The position numbers and the translations under genes are program-made. The notes under the pieces were generated by a model. It was not told the origin of the DNA. It made no database searches and saw nothing but the letters and a program-made list of their open reading frames with translations. From assembly GCF_002224125.1 (NCBI RefSeq), contig NZ_NCSM01000002.1:124001-188000 (forward strand): a DNA stretch of 64,000 nt, read 5' to 3'. The DNA is from Streptomyces sp. NBS 14/10 (GTDB lineage: Bacteria; Actinomycetota; Actinomycetes; Streptomycetales; Streptomycetaceae). Of the stretch, positions 7,990 to 16,677 are shown piece by piece (positions within the stretch are counted from its first letter, which is position 1; every line of letters starts with the position of its first letter).

Positions 7990-9137
7990 GCTTCCCAGGA
8001 TTCCCGGTCGCGCAAGTAAAGGGGGTGCTCCGCGAGGATTGCCGTCGTTTGTGCTGAGCCGGGAGTCAGTCTCCACTGCACCGATCCGGTGATACCGGCC
8101 GAGCAGTTGTCAATGAACGACTGGCAGGCGGCTCGAAGGGGGCCGAACCACCGACCCTCGACGGCCTCGCGCACCCAGAGCTGCTCCAGGTGCATCTTTT
8201 CCCGGATGGTCTCGGCGTCCAGGGTGGCTGTTTCCAGATGCCGGTATGTGCGCAAGAGCAGGCAGGCCGCCGGCATCTCCCGGATCTCCAGCACCTTTTC
8301 TCCTTCGGGCAAATGCTCGAGGCCACTGTAACGGCCGATACCGAAGGCACCCACACGCAGGTTCATTTCGCGGATCAGCCCTGTCAGCGGAAGCCGGGTT
8401 CCATTGACTGCGATGGGAACTCCCGCGCGGAACCTGATGTCCATGAGGCCCTCGGGTGCGGAATTCTCGGCGATGGACCACCGATACAGATGCTCGGGAG
8501 TGGCATGGTCCTCCGGATCTTCCAGGATTCCCGACTCGAATTCGCGGCACCATAGATTCGAGTCACCGCTGACGATCCGATCCGCCATCTCGTCCAGGCC
8601 GGCATCCTTGAGTTCCTCGATCTTCTGGGCGCGATCGACCGGATCGAGTTCGTAGGGGCTTCCGTACCGGCCCGCGAAGCCGAGCAGATTGATTGCCCCG
8701 TTCAGTCGTCGCAGCGTGTTCTGGGACTGATTGGCCGTGTGCAGTACTGTCGATGCCCCCATGTTCTGGGCCATCTCGACCGCTATTCGTGCCATAAGAG
8801 GACGGCTCAGCGAGGAACTGATCGGATGCGTGTTCAGATAGACGGCCTGAGCGGATATGGCCGGGAGGACGAACTCATGCGCGAAAGTTTCCCGTGCATC
8901 AACGATGTGCAATTCAATGCCGAGCCGGTCGGCTATGCGCTGTTTCTCTTCGAGGGTTTCGTCACCTCCTACGTCCACGCTGATCGCATGGATGTCACGG
9001 TGCCCGGACCGGCGCAGCCGGTACAGCAGATACGTGCTGTCCAGCCCTCCGCTGAACAGCGTGACCACGGGAACGTTCTGGTCGAGGACCCCTGGGGCGA
9101 GGTCGCTGAAGGAGCGTACGACTCGAGGTTTTTTCAA
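7974..9137 (-). CDS. Argininosuccinate-synthase-like ATP-dependent ligase with altered substrate loop
   Basis: This 387-residue protein aligns over its full length with argininosuccinate synthase (ArgG), which adenylates the ureido group of citrulline and joins aspartate. It has the PP-loop SGGLDST at residues 29-35, the block EFVLPAISAQAVY near 88-100, and NLWCREFESGILEDPE near 200. The loop that is HGATGKGNDQVR in true ArgG reads HTANQSQNTLRR (133-144). The Asn and Arg that contact citrulline are kept (N140, R144), while the Thr and Asp that hold aspartate become N136 and T141, and the GKG turn is lost. It is therefore unlikely to be a housekeeping ArgG. TTG is the start, with GGAAG upstream. 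It follows the ATP-grasp gene by 36 bases. Confidence 0.8.
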   Translation of the reverse strand: MKKPRVVRSFSDLAPGVLDQNVPVVTLFSGGLDSTYLLYRLRRSGHRDIHAISVDVGGDETLEEKQRIADRLGIELHIVDARETFAHEFVLPAISAQAVYLNTHPISSSLSRPLMARIAVEMAQNMGASTVLHTANQSQNTLRRLNGAINLLGFAGRYGSPYELDPVDRAQKIEELKDAGLDEMADRIVSGDSNLWCREFESGILEDPEDHATPEHLYRWSIAENSAPEGLMDIRFRAGVPIAVNGTRLPLTGLIREMNLRVGAFGIGRYSGLEHLPEGEKVLEIREMPAACLLLRTYRHLETATLDAETIREKMHLEQLWVREAVEGRWFGPLRAACQSFIDNCSAGITGSVQWRLTPGSAQTTAILAEHPLYLRDRESWEAQMAR

Positions 9138-9173
9138 GGAACTTCTTCCAGGGTGCGGTGTGTGGATGTGGAA

Positions 9174-10460
9174 TCAGTTGATGGGTGGCGGATATCGCGG
9201 TTCATAGCGGACCTTGACCACATCGGTCATTTCATCGAGCAGCGAGGCCAGCGCTTCATGGGTCTCCGTGGCTCCGAAGCAGACGTAGACCTGCCCCAGC
9301 CTCCCCGTACGCCAGTCGATGGAGTGCCCCGCTCCGCGCTTCAGGACGACACGGGAAACGCCGGGCAGACGCCGCAACTGCTCGAGTCCCGACACCTCGG
9401 CGACACGCCGCGCCTCCAAGGGAGGCACGCGAGCGAAGATGAACGCGATCCGCTCGTAGGCGATGTGGTCCACCGCTTTCGTGGCTTCCCCGTCCCCAAG
9501 AGCGATACCGGCCGCCAGCCGGATGACGTCCACTCCTGTCGCGCGGGCGAGAAGAGCGTTGACGAGGCCCCCAAGGCGCCCGTTCACTTCGATGACCTGC
9601 GGTCCCGACGGAGTGAGCTTCACCTCGGTGTGACACACTCCGGTGCGCACGCCCAGGGCGGTCAAGGCGCGTGTGGCCACATCCAGGACGGATTTCTCGT
9701 CCTCTTCCCGCAAGGCCGCTGGCAGGAACGACCCGGCCTCCCGGAACGGTGGCGCGAGCGGGAATTTTCCGGTGACCGTCAGATGGGTGATGGCACCGTC
9801 GAAGACGGCCGACTCCACGGAGACGTAGTCGCCCCAGGGGGCGGTGTCCACGACTCCCGGCAGTTCCTTTTCCAAGACGAAGGCTTCTGTAGCGGCCGCG
9901 CGGCGGGGCGCGCCGGACTCCGCCGGCCCCGGGAATTCCGAACGGCAGGCGGCAACAAGGTCGTCGTACGAGGAGATGCGGTAGGTACTTCGGCTGCCGG
10001 TTCCCACGTCGGGCTTGAACACGGCCGGCAGGCCCACCTCCGCCATGGCGCGCCGGGCGGAAACCTCCCCGGTGACCAGCCGCGCAGGCACCGCGGACGC
10101 ACCGCAGCCGTTGAGCACCTCACGCTGCAGGTGCTTGTGGGTGAGCTTGCGCACCAGCTCGGGCGAGTGAAACGGAAGATTAAGTTCTGCTGCGAGTGCC
10201 CCGGTTGTTTCCAATTGATAGTCGGTGAAGGTGACGATTCCGTCCGGCCGTTCCGCGCGCACCTTCGCGGCGGCGCGGCCGAGGTCGAGCCCACGGATGT
10301 CGCACAGCCGGCCCAGCTCGGCCATGAGCTCCGTGGGCTGCTCACCGAACTCGGAGTCCGGGCAGACGAAGATCGGTTCGGCCAGCCCTTCGAGTGCGGC
10401 CGCGATCTCCACCACGTCCGCGGCGCCCATGTCGTAGACGACTGCGATCCGCCGCATCAC
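9174..10460 (-). CDS. ATP-grasp ligase
   Basis: This is a 428-residue ATP-grasp enzyme, which activates a carboxylate as an acyl phosphate and joins it to an amine or similar nucleophile. The N-terminal domain is a nucleotide-fold region (about 1-110). The ATP-grasp lobes follow, with PAVFKPDVGTGSRST (the Gly-rich lysine strand) near 150, a cluster of acidic residues EAFVLEKELPG (about 195), and the metal-binding end VCHTEVKLTPSGPQVIEVNGRLGG (E and N ligands) near 290. Its start GTG overlaps the stop of the A-PCP gene (GTGATG), so it is translationally coupled to it. It probably builds an unusual dipeptide or amide precursor, or caps the product. Confidence 0.85.
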   Translation of the reverse strand: MMRRIAVVYDMGAADVVEIAAALEGLAEPIFVCPDSEFGEQPTELMAELGRLCDIRGLDLGRAAAKVRAERPDGIVTFTDYQLETTGALAAELNLPFHSPELVRKLTHKHLQREVLNGCGASAVPARLVTGEVSARRAMAEVGLPAVFKPDVGTGSRSTYRISSYDDLVAACRSEFPGPAESGAPRRAAATEAFVLEKELPGVVDTAPWGDYVSVESAVFDGAITHLTVTGKFPLAPPFREAGSFLPAALREEDEKSVLDVATRALTALGVRTGVCHTEVKLTPSGPQVIEVNGRLGGLVNALLARATGVDVIRLAAGIALGDGEATKAVDHIAYERIAFIFARVPPLEARRVAEVSGLEQLRRLPGVSRVVLKRGAGHSIDWRTGRLGQVYVCFGATETHEALASLLDEMTDVVKVRYEPRYPPPIN

Positions 10461-12247
10461 GACACCTGCCGGTCAGCGGTGTCGCGTTGGGCGTCGATGA
10501 GCGCCGCCAGATCCCGGAGCACCGGGTGGTTGAGGATCGCGTTGAAGGGAATGGACACGCCCAGCTCCTTGGCCACCCGCTGCCGGATGCGGAAGGCGAG
10601 GAGCGAGTTGCCGCCGACGGCGTAGAAGTCGTGTGTGGCGCCGACCGGTTCGTCGCCCAGGAACTCCCGCCACAGCCCAGCGAGGTACGTCTCCGTCTCC
10701 CCCGACGGCAGGTCGGACGGCGAGAGCTGCCGGGAGTCCTCGGCCAGCAGGGCCCTGAGCGCCGCCACATCCCGCTTGCCGTTCTCGTTGTCGGGGATCC
10801 GGGGCAGGAGCAGGACGCGGCTGGGCACCATGTACTCGGGCAGTTCCCGCTCGGCGTACGCCAGGAGTTCCTCGTCCGTCAGTGCGCTGTCCGCCGCCAC
10901 GAATGCCACCAGGCGCAGGTCCAGTTCTTCGCCGGTGGCCAGCACGATCGCCTCCCGGGCCAGCGGGTGCTGGGCGAGCGCGCGCTCCACCTCGCCCGGT
11001 TCCACCCGGTAGCCGCGGATCTTCACCTGGTCGTCGGCGCGCCCGACGTACTCGAAGACCCCGTCGGGCCGCTGTCGGCCGAGGTCGCCGGTCGCGTACA
11101 TGCGGCTGCCGTCCTCGGCGAACGGATCGCGGACGAAGCGCTGCTCGGTCAGCTCCGGTTGACCGATGTACCCGCGGCAGACCCCCACCCCGCCCACGTA
11201 CAGCTCGCCCACCTCACCGACGGGCACGGGCTTCCGGTCGGCGTCCAGCACATACATGGAGAAGCCGTCCAGGACGGGGCCGATGGGTACCGACATGTCC
11301 TCGGGGCCCACCGACTCGATGTGGGCCACTGAGCAGCCCGTCGTGGTCTCCGACGGGCCGTAGAGGTTCCACAGCGACCCCCGGAAACCGCTCGCCAGGA
11401 CGTCCCGGCAGGCGGAGGCCAGCATGGTGCCACCGCCGACCTGGAGGACCCGCAGGCCGGCGAACGTCTCCGGGCTCTCGCGGGCCAGGTGGTTGAACGC
11501 CATGGTGGGAGCGATCATCACGCTGATCCGGCGGTCCTCCAGCTCCCGCTTCACATCGGAGGCCAGGAGCTCCGCCATGGCCGGCATGACGACGATCTCC
11601 GCTCCGTACGCGAAGCTGCACCAGGTCTCGAAGTGGAAGGCGTCGAAGGAGACACTGGCGATCTGGCTGGTGCGATCGGTGGGCAGCAGCTGAGGCATGA
11701 CGCGGTTACGGGCGAAGGCGAGCAGGTTGCGGTGCTCCAGCACGAAGGCCTTCGGGACCCCGGTCGAGCCCGAGGTGAACAGCACACAGGCCCCGTTCTC
11801 CGGCGCGGGAAGCGGCAGGTCGCCCGGGGCGGGGGAGTCGGCCGTGCTGTGCCATTCGATCACCTCGGGCCCGAGGTGCGAGAGCCGCGCACCCCACCCT
11901 GGTTCGGTCACGATGGCCTTGGCTTCGCTGCGCTGGATCATCAGGTCCCGGCGCTTGTCGGGATACCGGACGTCCACCGCGACGTAGGTCGCGCCCGCCT
12001 TGAGAATGCCGAGCAGGGCGACGAACACCTCGCTGGAGCGGGGTCGGTGCACCACCACGCGGTCCTCCCGGCCGACCCCTCGCGTGGCCAGGTGCGCGGC
12101 GAGCACATCGGAGCGCGCGCTCAACTCCCGGTACGTCAGGGTCTGTTCGCCGTCACTCACGGCGTTGCGGTCCGGGTGACGCGCTGCTGTCGTCTCGAAG
12201 AGTTCAACGAGCGTGCTGGGTCGCTCACGATCGTCGGACATGCCCAT
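10457..12247 (-). CDS. Free-standing NRPS adenylation-PCP didomain
   Basis: This is a 596-residue A-PCP protein that activates an amino acid and holds it as a carrier thioester in trans. The adenylation domain spans about 10-510. Visible core motifs are TYRELSARS (A2), LFTSGSTGVPKA (A3, near 162), YGPSETTTG (A5), YATGDLGR (A7), QVKIRGYRVEPGEVE (A8) and ENGKRD (A10, Lys). The carrier domain (about 525-590) has GGNSLL at the phosphopantetheine serine. By alignment the pocket begins Asp-Ala with Phe at 239 and ends Thr-Gly; I cannot assign the amino acid. ATG 12247 has AGGAG 8 bases upstream. It is followed by the ATP-grasp gene with a GTGA overlap, suggesting a shared precursor pathway. Confidence 0.9.
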   Translation of the reverse strand: MGMSDDRERPSTLVELFETTAARHPDRNAVSDGEQTLTYRELSARSDVLAAHLATRGVGREDRVVVHRPRSSEVFVALLGILKAGATYVAVDVRYPDKRRDLMIQRSEAKAIVTEPGWGARLSHLGPEVIEWHSTADSPAPGDLPLPAPENGACVLFTSGSTGVPKAFVLEHRNLLAFARNRVMPQLLPTDRTSQIASVSFDAFHFETWCSFAYGAEIVVMPAMAELLASDVKRELEDRRISVMIAPTMAFNHLARESPETFAGLRVLQVGGGTMLASACRDVLASGFRGSLWNLYGPSETTTGCSVAHIESVGPEDMSVPIGPVLDGFSMYVLDADRKPVPVGEVGELYVGGVGVCRGYIGQPELTEQRFVRDPFAEDGSRMYATGDLGRQRPDGVFEYVGRADDQVKIRGYRVEPGEVERALAQHPLAREAIVLATGEELDLRLVAFVAADSALTDEELLAYAERELPEYMVPSRVLLLPRIPDNENGKRDVAALRALLAEDSRQLSPSDLPSGETETYLAGLWREFLGDEPVGATHDFYAVGGNSLLAFRIRQRVAKELGVSIPFNAILNHPVLRDLAALIDAQRDTADRQVS

Positions 12248-12316
12248 GGAGGTACTCCTGACTTCGCGGATATGACGGTGCACACGTCGGGCGGGGAGAG
12301 GTCGCGGAAAGGTGGG

Positions 12317-13681
12317 TCACGCGCTCGCAGGGGCCGGTTCCGGCCTGGTCAGTGAGCCACTGCGGCGCTGGAAGAAGAAGGCCTGCCCGGCCACCAGCAG
12401 GAGGTTGGCGCCGGCCAGGGAGAGCCACAGCGCCTTCAGGCCGCCCGCGGCGCCGACGGGCAGGGCCACCAGGGCCAGCAGCCCGTAGCAGATCGCGAAG
12501 ACGACCAGGCTGGGGACGGTGCGCTTGATGCCGATCAGTCCGAAGCCGAACACCGCCTGGGCGGCGTCCGCCAGCACTGCGAGAAGGACGACGGGCATCA
12601 GGTCGAGCACCTTGTCGTGAAGGCCGGTGTCCTCGGTGAACAGCGAGATCACCGGGGTGCGCGCCACCACCAGGAGGAGCGCGAGACCGCAGACGGCGCC
12701 CAGGGCCACCAGGACACCCGCGTGAGCGCTGCGCCTGACCTCCTGTACGTCGCCGGTCTTCACATGGGCGGCCATGAGCGGCACGGTCGCCTGGCCCACC
12801 GCCACCGCCGCGGTGAACATGAGGTTCACCAGGGACAGGGAGATGCTGTGCACGGCCGCGCTGTCGGTGTTCACCCGGGCCGCGGAGAAGGCGAGGACGC
12901 CCAGCACGGCGAACTTGATGAGCACGGTGGCCGCGAGCGGGATGCCGACCGCGGCCAGCTTGAGCACCTCGCGCGGATGCGGACGCCCCAGCCGCAGCGG
13001 CCTCCCGGCCAACACCGTGTTCCGGCGCAACTGGACGTGTGCCACGGAGGCGTTGATCAGGCTGGAGGTGAGCATGGCGATGCCGGCGCCGGGCAGGCCG
13101 AGGCCGTCGAACGAACCGACGCCGCCGACCAGGACCAGCGAGAGTACGACGGCGGCGCCGGTGCCGGCCATCCCGGAACGCATCACCGCCTTGCCCTTGC
13201 CGAGCCCGACGAGAGTGGACGTCGCGGTGGCGGCGATCGACATCACGAGCACGCTGCAGGCGAGGATGTACGGGAAGACACCCAACCCGTCGAGGGTGGT
13301 CTGCGGCACTCCACCGGCCTTGCCGATCAGCGGCACGGAGGCGACCGCCGCGGCACCGAGCAGTCCGACGCAGATCCCGAGCCACATGCCGTTGCGCAGC
13401 ACGGGCAGCAGGCCGTCGGCGTCGTCCGCGTCCTTGTACGCCGCCACGAACGGCATGACTCCGCGCATGGCTCCGGACACCGCGGCGGTGGCCGGGCTGA
13501 ACACGGCCAGCGTGACGGCGAAGGCCGCGAGCGACGCCGTGCCATGCCGCCCCAGGACGGCCGTGTCCACCAGGGACGCCGCCGACGAGGCGATCATCGT
13601 CAGGTAGAGGGGGAGCGCGGCACCGGCGATCTGCCGCGTCTTCTTCTCTCCCTCCGGACCGGAGGGCTTGTTCTCAGCCAT
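12317..13681 (-). CDS. MATE-family efflux transporter
   Basis: This is a 454-residue polytopic membrane exporter of the MATE (NorM/DinF) family with about twelve hydrophobic helices in two pseudo-repeats. It has the expected early motif IASSAASLVDTAVLGRHG (Asp in helix 1-2), GLGLPGAG between repeats, and charged loops. These proteins expel drugs using sodium or proton gradients. The ATG at 13681 lies inside the end of the thioesterase gene (ATGGCTGA overlap), so it is cotranslated with it. In this setting it is the probable product exporter and self-resistance gene. An in-frame extension to 13804 would run through the thioesterase gene and is rejected. Confidence 0.9.
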   Translation of the reverse strand: MAENKPSGPEGEKKTRQIAGAALPLYLTMIASSAASLVDTAVLGRHGTASLAAFAVTLAVFSPATAAVSGAMRGVMPFVAAYKDADDADGLLPVLRNGMWLGICVGLLGAAAVASVPLIGKAGGVPQTTLDGLGVFPYILACSVLVMSIAATATSTLVGLGKGKAVMRSGMAGTGAAVVLSLVLVGGVGSFDGLGLPGAGIAMLTSSLINASVAHVQLRRNTVLAGRPLRLGRPHPREVLKLAAVGIPLAATVLIKFAVLGVLAFSAARVNTDSAAVHSISLSLVNLMFTAAVAVGQATVPLMAAHVKTGDVQEVRRSAHAGVLVALGAVCGLALLLVVARTPVISLFTEDTGLHDKVLDLMPVVLLAVLADAAQAVFGFGLIGIKRTVPSLVVFAICYGLLALVALPVGAAGGLKALWLSLAGANLLLVAGQAFFFQRRSGSLTRPEPAPASA

Positions 13682-14546
13682 GGCTCTCAGCGTCTTCCAT
13701 TTCTTCTCGCGCCGCTGCTGGTGTACCGGAAAGAGCGGAATTGACGTCCGCCACGAGACTCTTGCAGAAGCTTTCGGGATGATCGAACAGATAAAAGTGT
13801 CCACCGGGCCAGCTGTGAAAACTGACGGGTGCCAGGGTTCTCTCTCGCCAACCGTTCAGAAATTCATGCTCGGCGAGCGGATCGGCGTCCCCGGAAAAGA
13901 CGGAGACGGGGGTGGAGAGGGGTGGTCCTTCGATGTGTTCGTAGGTGTCCACGATGCGCAGATCGGCGCGCAGAACGGTCACCATGTAGTCGACCACGTC
14001 CGGGATCTCCAGCATTTCCTCCGGTGTGCCCCCCAACTCCCGCAGGAACGCGACGAGCCGCTCGCGTGGCCACAGGTCACGCCGTTCCGGCAGCCGGTCC
14101 CGGATACGGTGCGGTGCGGGGCTTCCGGAGACACCCAGCCAGGCCGGTCCGACGCCCCGCCGTTCGGCCTCTCTGACCAGCTCATACGCGACCAGCGCCC
14201 CCAAGCTGTGGCCGAAGACGGCATAGCGGTCGGGGGCGTTGTCGAGCACGGCGGGGGCGACGTGTGCCATCAGTTCGGCCATGTCGCCGCAGGCCGACTC
14301 GCCGACGGAGGCGCCCCGTCCGGGCAGTTCGACGGCCAGCGCCCGCCAGGTGGGGGGAAGGTGCTCGGCCAGGGGCGCGTAGCCGGTGGCCGAGCCGCCG
14401 GAATGGTGAATCAGAAAGCAGGTCAGCTGTGTTTCCGGCTCCCGGTTCCCGCGCTCTCGGCTCCCGTACTCTCGATTCCGGTGCTCTTCGTTCCCGTATC
14501 GCCTGGACCGGGATCCGAGCTCTCTGATGATTACTTGACTTGGCAT
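13674..14546 (-). CDS. Type II thioesterase
   Basis: This is a 290-residue alpha/beta-hydrolase of the external (type II) thioesterase family, which clears misprimed or stalled acyl groups from NRPS/PKS carrier domains. Catalytic features are the serine in FGHSLGALVAYE (about residue 118), the Asp in SGDADPLAEHEF and the His in PGGHFYLFD near the C terminus. The oxyanion segment HHSGGSATGY follows an unusual charged N-terminal extension of about 38 residues (RNREYGSRERGNREPE) encoded by imperfect CGGGA-rich repeats. It overlaps the MATE gene by 8 bases and is divergent from the discrete acyltransferase gene. The assembly line has no thioesterase domain of its own, but this enzyme type is normally for editing rather than release. 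Confidence 0.9.
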   Translation of the reverse strand: MPSQVIIRELGSRSRRYGNEEHRNREYGSRERGNREPETQLTCFLIHHSGGSATGYAPLAEHLPPTWRALAVELPGRGASVGESACGDMAELMAHVAPAVLDNAPDRYAVFGHSLGALVAYELVREAERRGVGPAWLGVSGSPAPHRIRDRLPERRDLWPRERLVAFLRELGGTPEEMLEIPDVVDYMVTVLRADLRIVDTYEHIEGPPLSTPVSVFSGDADPLAEHEFLNGWRERTLAPVSFHSWPGGHFYLFDHPESFCKSLVADVNSALSGTPAAAREEMEDAESHG

Positions 14547-14632
14547 TGTCTCCGTCCCGCCTGATCGATAGGGTGAGCGATCGCGGTCGAGGCCGCGTCA
14601 AGTTTTGTTGTCACCACGCGAACGGGGTAGCC

Positions 14633-15586
14633 GTGGACAGGATTGCGTTTCTCTTCCCCGGGCAGGGCTCGCAGGTGCCCGGAATGGGAAAGGATTTCGC
14701 CCGGGAATACGCGACAAGCGTACGGGCCTACTACGCATCGGCCGACGAGATTCTGGGACTTCCGCTGAGCCGGCTGTGCTTCGAGGGCAGCGAGGAGGAG
14801 CTGGGGGACACCGCCGTGACCCAGCCCGGTGTGTTCCTCACCAGCCTCGCCGTCTCCGCGGTGCTCCGGGAACACGGCATCCAGCCGGGCGTGGTGGCCG
14901 GGCACAGCCTCGGTGAGTACCCGGCCCTGGTGCACGCGGGGGCGCTCGCCTGGGAGGACGCGCTGCGTCTGGTGCGCCGTCGCGGCGAGTTGATGGCCGG
15001 GGTCAACCGGCGCACACCGGGACGGATGGCGGCGGTCCTGGGGCTGCCCGCCGAGCGGGTCCGTGACCTGTGCGAGGAGTCGTCGCGCTGCACCGGTGAG
15101 AGCGTGGCCGTGGCCAACTACAATGCGCCGACCCAGACGGTGGTGTCCGGAACGGTGGCCGGGGTGGAGGCCGTCACCGCCGCCGCGCGGGCGGCCGGTG
15201 CGACACACGTCGCGCAACTGAAGGTGGGCGCGCCCTTCCACTCGCTCCTGATGAAGGACATCGAGGAGGAGTTCGCCGCCCATCTGGAGGCCGTCCCGTT
15301 CTCCACTCCGGCCATCCCGGTGATCGCCAATGCGACCGCCACGTATGTGCACACGGGCGAGGAGGCACGTCAGTCGCTGAGGCGCCAGCTCTCCTCGCCG
15401 GTGTACTGGAGCCAGACGCTGGAGCTGCTGGTGAAGGAGGACGTCGACGCGCTGGTCGAGGTCGGTCCCGGCCGGGTGCTGACGAACATCAGCCGCGGTT
15501 CGGCCTCGCAGGTGCCGGCCATGGCCGTGGGCACCGTGAAGCAGTTGCGTCAGGCGGTCGCGCGGCTCACCGCGGTGCGGGCGTAG
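14633..15586 (+). CDS. Discrete acyltransferase (FabD-like, trans-acting malonyltransferase)
   Basis: This is a 317-residue stand-alone acyl-CoA:ACP acyltransferase. Its motifs are FLFPGQGSQVPGMG at the N terminus, the nucleophile motif AGHSLGEYPALVHAGAL near residue 90, an Arg in RRRGELM, the catalytic His in VGAPFHSLLM near 203 (GAPFHS, typical of malonyl-specific enzymes), and the C-terminal VEVGPGRVL. The GTG at 14633 is chosen because it starts the conserved fold and follows GGGG by 5 bases; the frame upstream is not protein-like. It is the only active AT visible in the cluster, whereas both modular PKS proteins carry mutated AT domains, so it presumably supplies malonyl units to both ACPs. 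It is transcribed opposite to the rest of the cluster. Confidence 0.93.
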   Translation: MDRIAFLFPGQGSQVPGMGKDFAREYATSVRAYYASADEILGLPLSRLCFEGSEEELGDTAVTQPGVFLTSLAVSAVLREHGIQPGVVAGHSLGEYPALVHAGALAWEDALRLVRRRGELMAGVNRRTPGRMAAVLGLPAERVRDLCEESSRCTGESVAVANYNAPTQTVVSGTVAGVEAVTAAARAAGATHVAQLKVGAPFHSLLMKDIEEEFAAHLEAVPFSTPAIPVIANATATYVHTGEEARQSLRRQLSSPVYWSQTLELLVKEDVDALVEVGPGRVLTNISRGSASQVPAMAVGTVKQLRQAVARLTAVRA

Positions 15587-15599
15587 CGCGCTGGGGGCG

Positions 15600-15624
15600 G
15601 GCGGGCGGCAGACGGCCGCCCGCC
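15600..15624. terminator. Bidirectional hairpin between acyltransferase and monooxygenase genes
   Basis: A perfect 10-base-pair stem (GGCGGGCGGC at 15600-15609 and GCCGCCCGCC at 15615-15624) with a 5-base loop lies in the 56-base gap between two convergent stop codons. It can act in both directions. Confidence 0.65.
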
Positions 15625-15642
15625 GTCCTCCGGTCCGGGAGA

Positions 15643-16677
15643 TCACAGCTGTTCGCACCTCTCCCGCAGCACCGCCAGGTTCCGCAGCGCGCCGAGCGCC
15701 TCGTCCGCCGCGACGCCGAAGTCGATCAGACAGGCCAGTTCGTCGACACCCAGGTCGGCGAGGCGTTCGACGACGGGCAGACAGCTGTCGACGGAGCCGA
15801 TGAGGCACCGGGTCCGCGCGTGCTCCTCGTAGGCGTGGTCCAGCAACTCGCGCATCGCGGCGTCCGACGCCGGTCCCACGCCGTGGCTCTGCGGCGACTT
15901 GAGGCCGAAGAGGCTCATGGACGAGCGCATGTACGCGGTCATGGGGGCGCGGGCCGTCTCCAGCGCCGTACGGCTGTCCTCGGCGACGAACGTGTGCAGC
16001 ATGACCGTCACACGGTCGCTTTCGATGCCGTGTCCCGCGGCTTCGAGCGCCTCGCTGTAGTCGGCCAGATTGTCCTCCAGCCGGTCCCAGGACTGTCCGA
16101 GAAGGTGGGTCAGAATGCCGCACCCCAGCTCTCCCGCGAGGGAGAACGTCTCGGCGGAGCCCGCCGCGGTGACCCAGAGGGGCACCTCGTCCTGCCGGGG
16201 GCGCGGGTAGGTATGGATCAGCCGCTCCTCCCCGCCCGGCCCCGGACGGCGCACGGCCGCACCGGACCACAGCGCGCGCAGCTCCCGGATGCCGTCACGG
16301 ACCAGGCTTTTGTTCCGCTCGAAGTTGCCGGGCGCCAGGACGAAGTCCTGCGGGTTCCAGCCGGAGGCGATGGCGAGGCCCGCCCGGCCGCCCGAGAGCT
16401 GGTCGACGACGGCCCACTCCTCGGCCACGCGCAGGCGATCGTGCAGCGGAAGCACGACACTTCCGGCGCGTACGTCGACGCGGGAGGTGATGGCGGCCAC
16501 GGCCGCCGAGGTGACGGAGGGGTTGGGGAACGGCGCGCCGAAGTCGTGGAAGTGCCGCTCCGGCGTCCAGACGGCCGAGAAGCCCTCCGCGTCCGCGAAC
16601 CGCGCCGCCTCGAGGAGGAGACGGTACTGCTCGGTGGTGTCCTGCCCGTTGGCGAAGAAGAAAAGGCTGAACTTCAC
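15643..16677 (-). CDS. LLM-class flavin-dependent monooxygenase
   Basis: This is a 344-residue bacterial-luciferase-like TIM-barrel oxygenase of the kind associated with secondary metabolism. Typical segments are FSLFFFANG at the N terminus, FSAVWTPERHFHDFGAPFPNPSV near 35-55, DQLSGGRAGLAIASGWNPQDF near 95-115 and VPLWVTAAGSAETFSLAG near 175. The GTG start overlaps the megasynthase stop (GTGA), so it is made with the last assembly-line protein. Relatives oxidise carrier-bound chains: hydroxylation, Baeyer-Villiger-type insertion or decarboxylating oxidation. The exact reaction here is unknown. The position after the final module suggests action on the late intermediate or at release. Confidence 0.9.
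   Translation of the reverse strand: MKFSLFFFANGQDTTEQYRLLLEAARFADAEGFSAVWTPERHFHDFGAPFPNPSVTSAAVAAITSRVDVRAGSVVLPLHDRLRVAEEWAVVDQLSGGRAGLAIASGWNPQDFVLAPGNFERNKSLVRDGIRELRALWSGAAVRRPGPGGEERLIHTYPRPRQDEVPLWVTAAGSAETFSLAGELGCGILTHLLGQSWDRLEDNLADYSEALEAAGHGIESDRVTVMLHTFVAEDSRTALETARAPMTAYMRSSMSLFGLKSPQSHGVGPASDAAMRELLDHAYEEHARTRCLIGSVDSCLPVVERLADLGVDELACLIDFGVAADEALGALRNLAVLRERCEQL

Noticed and set aside
7974..9137. Housekeeping argininosuccinate synthase
   Set aside because: The aspartate-binding loop is altered, there are no other arginine genes nearby, and it sits inside the NRPS-PKS gene set.
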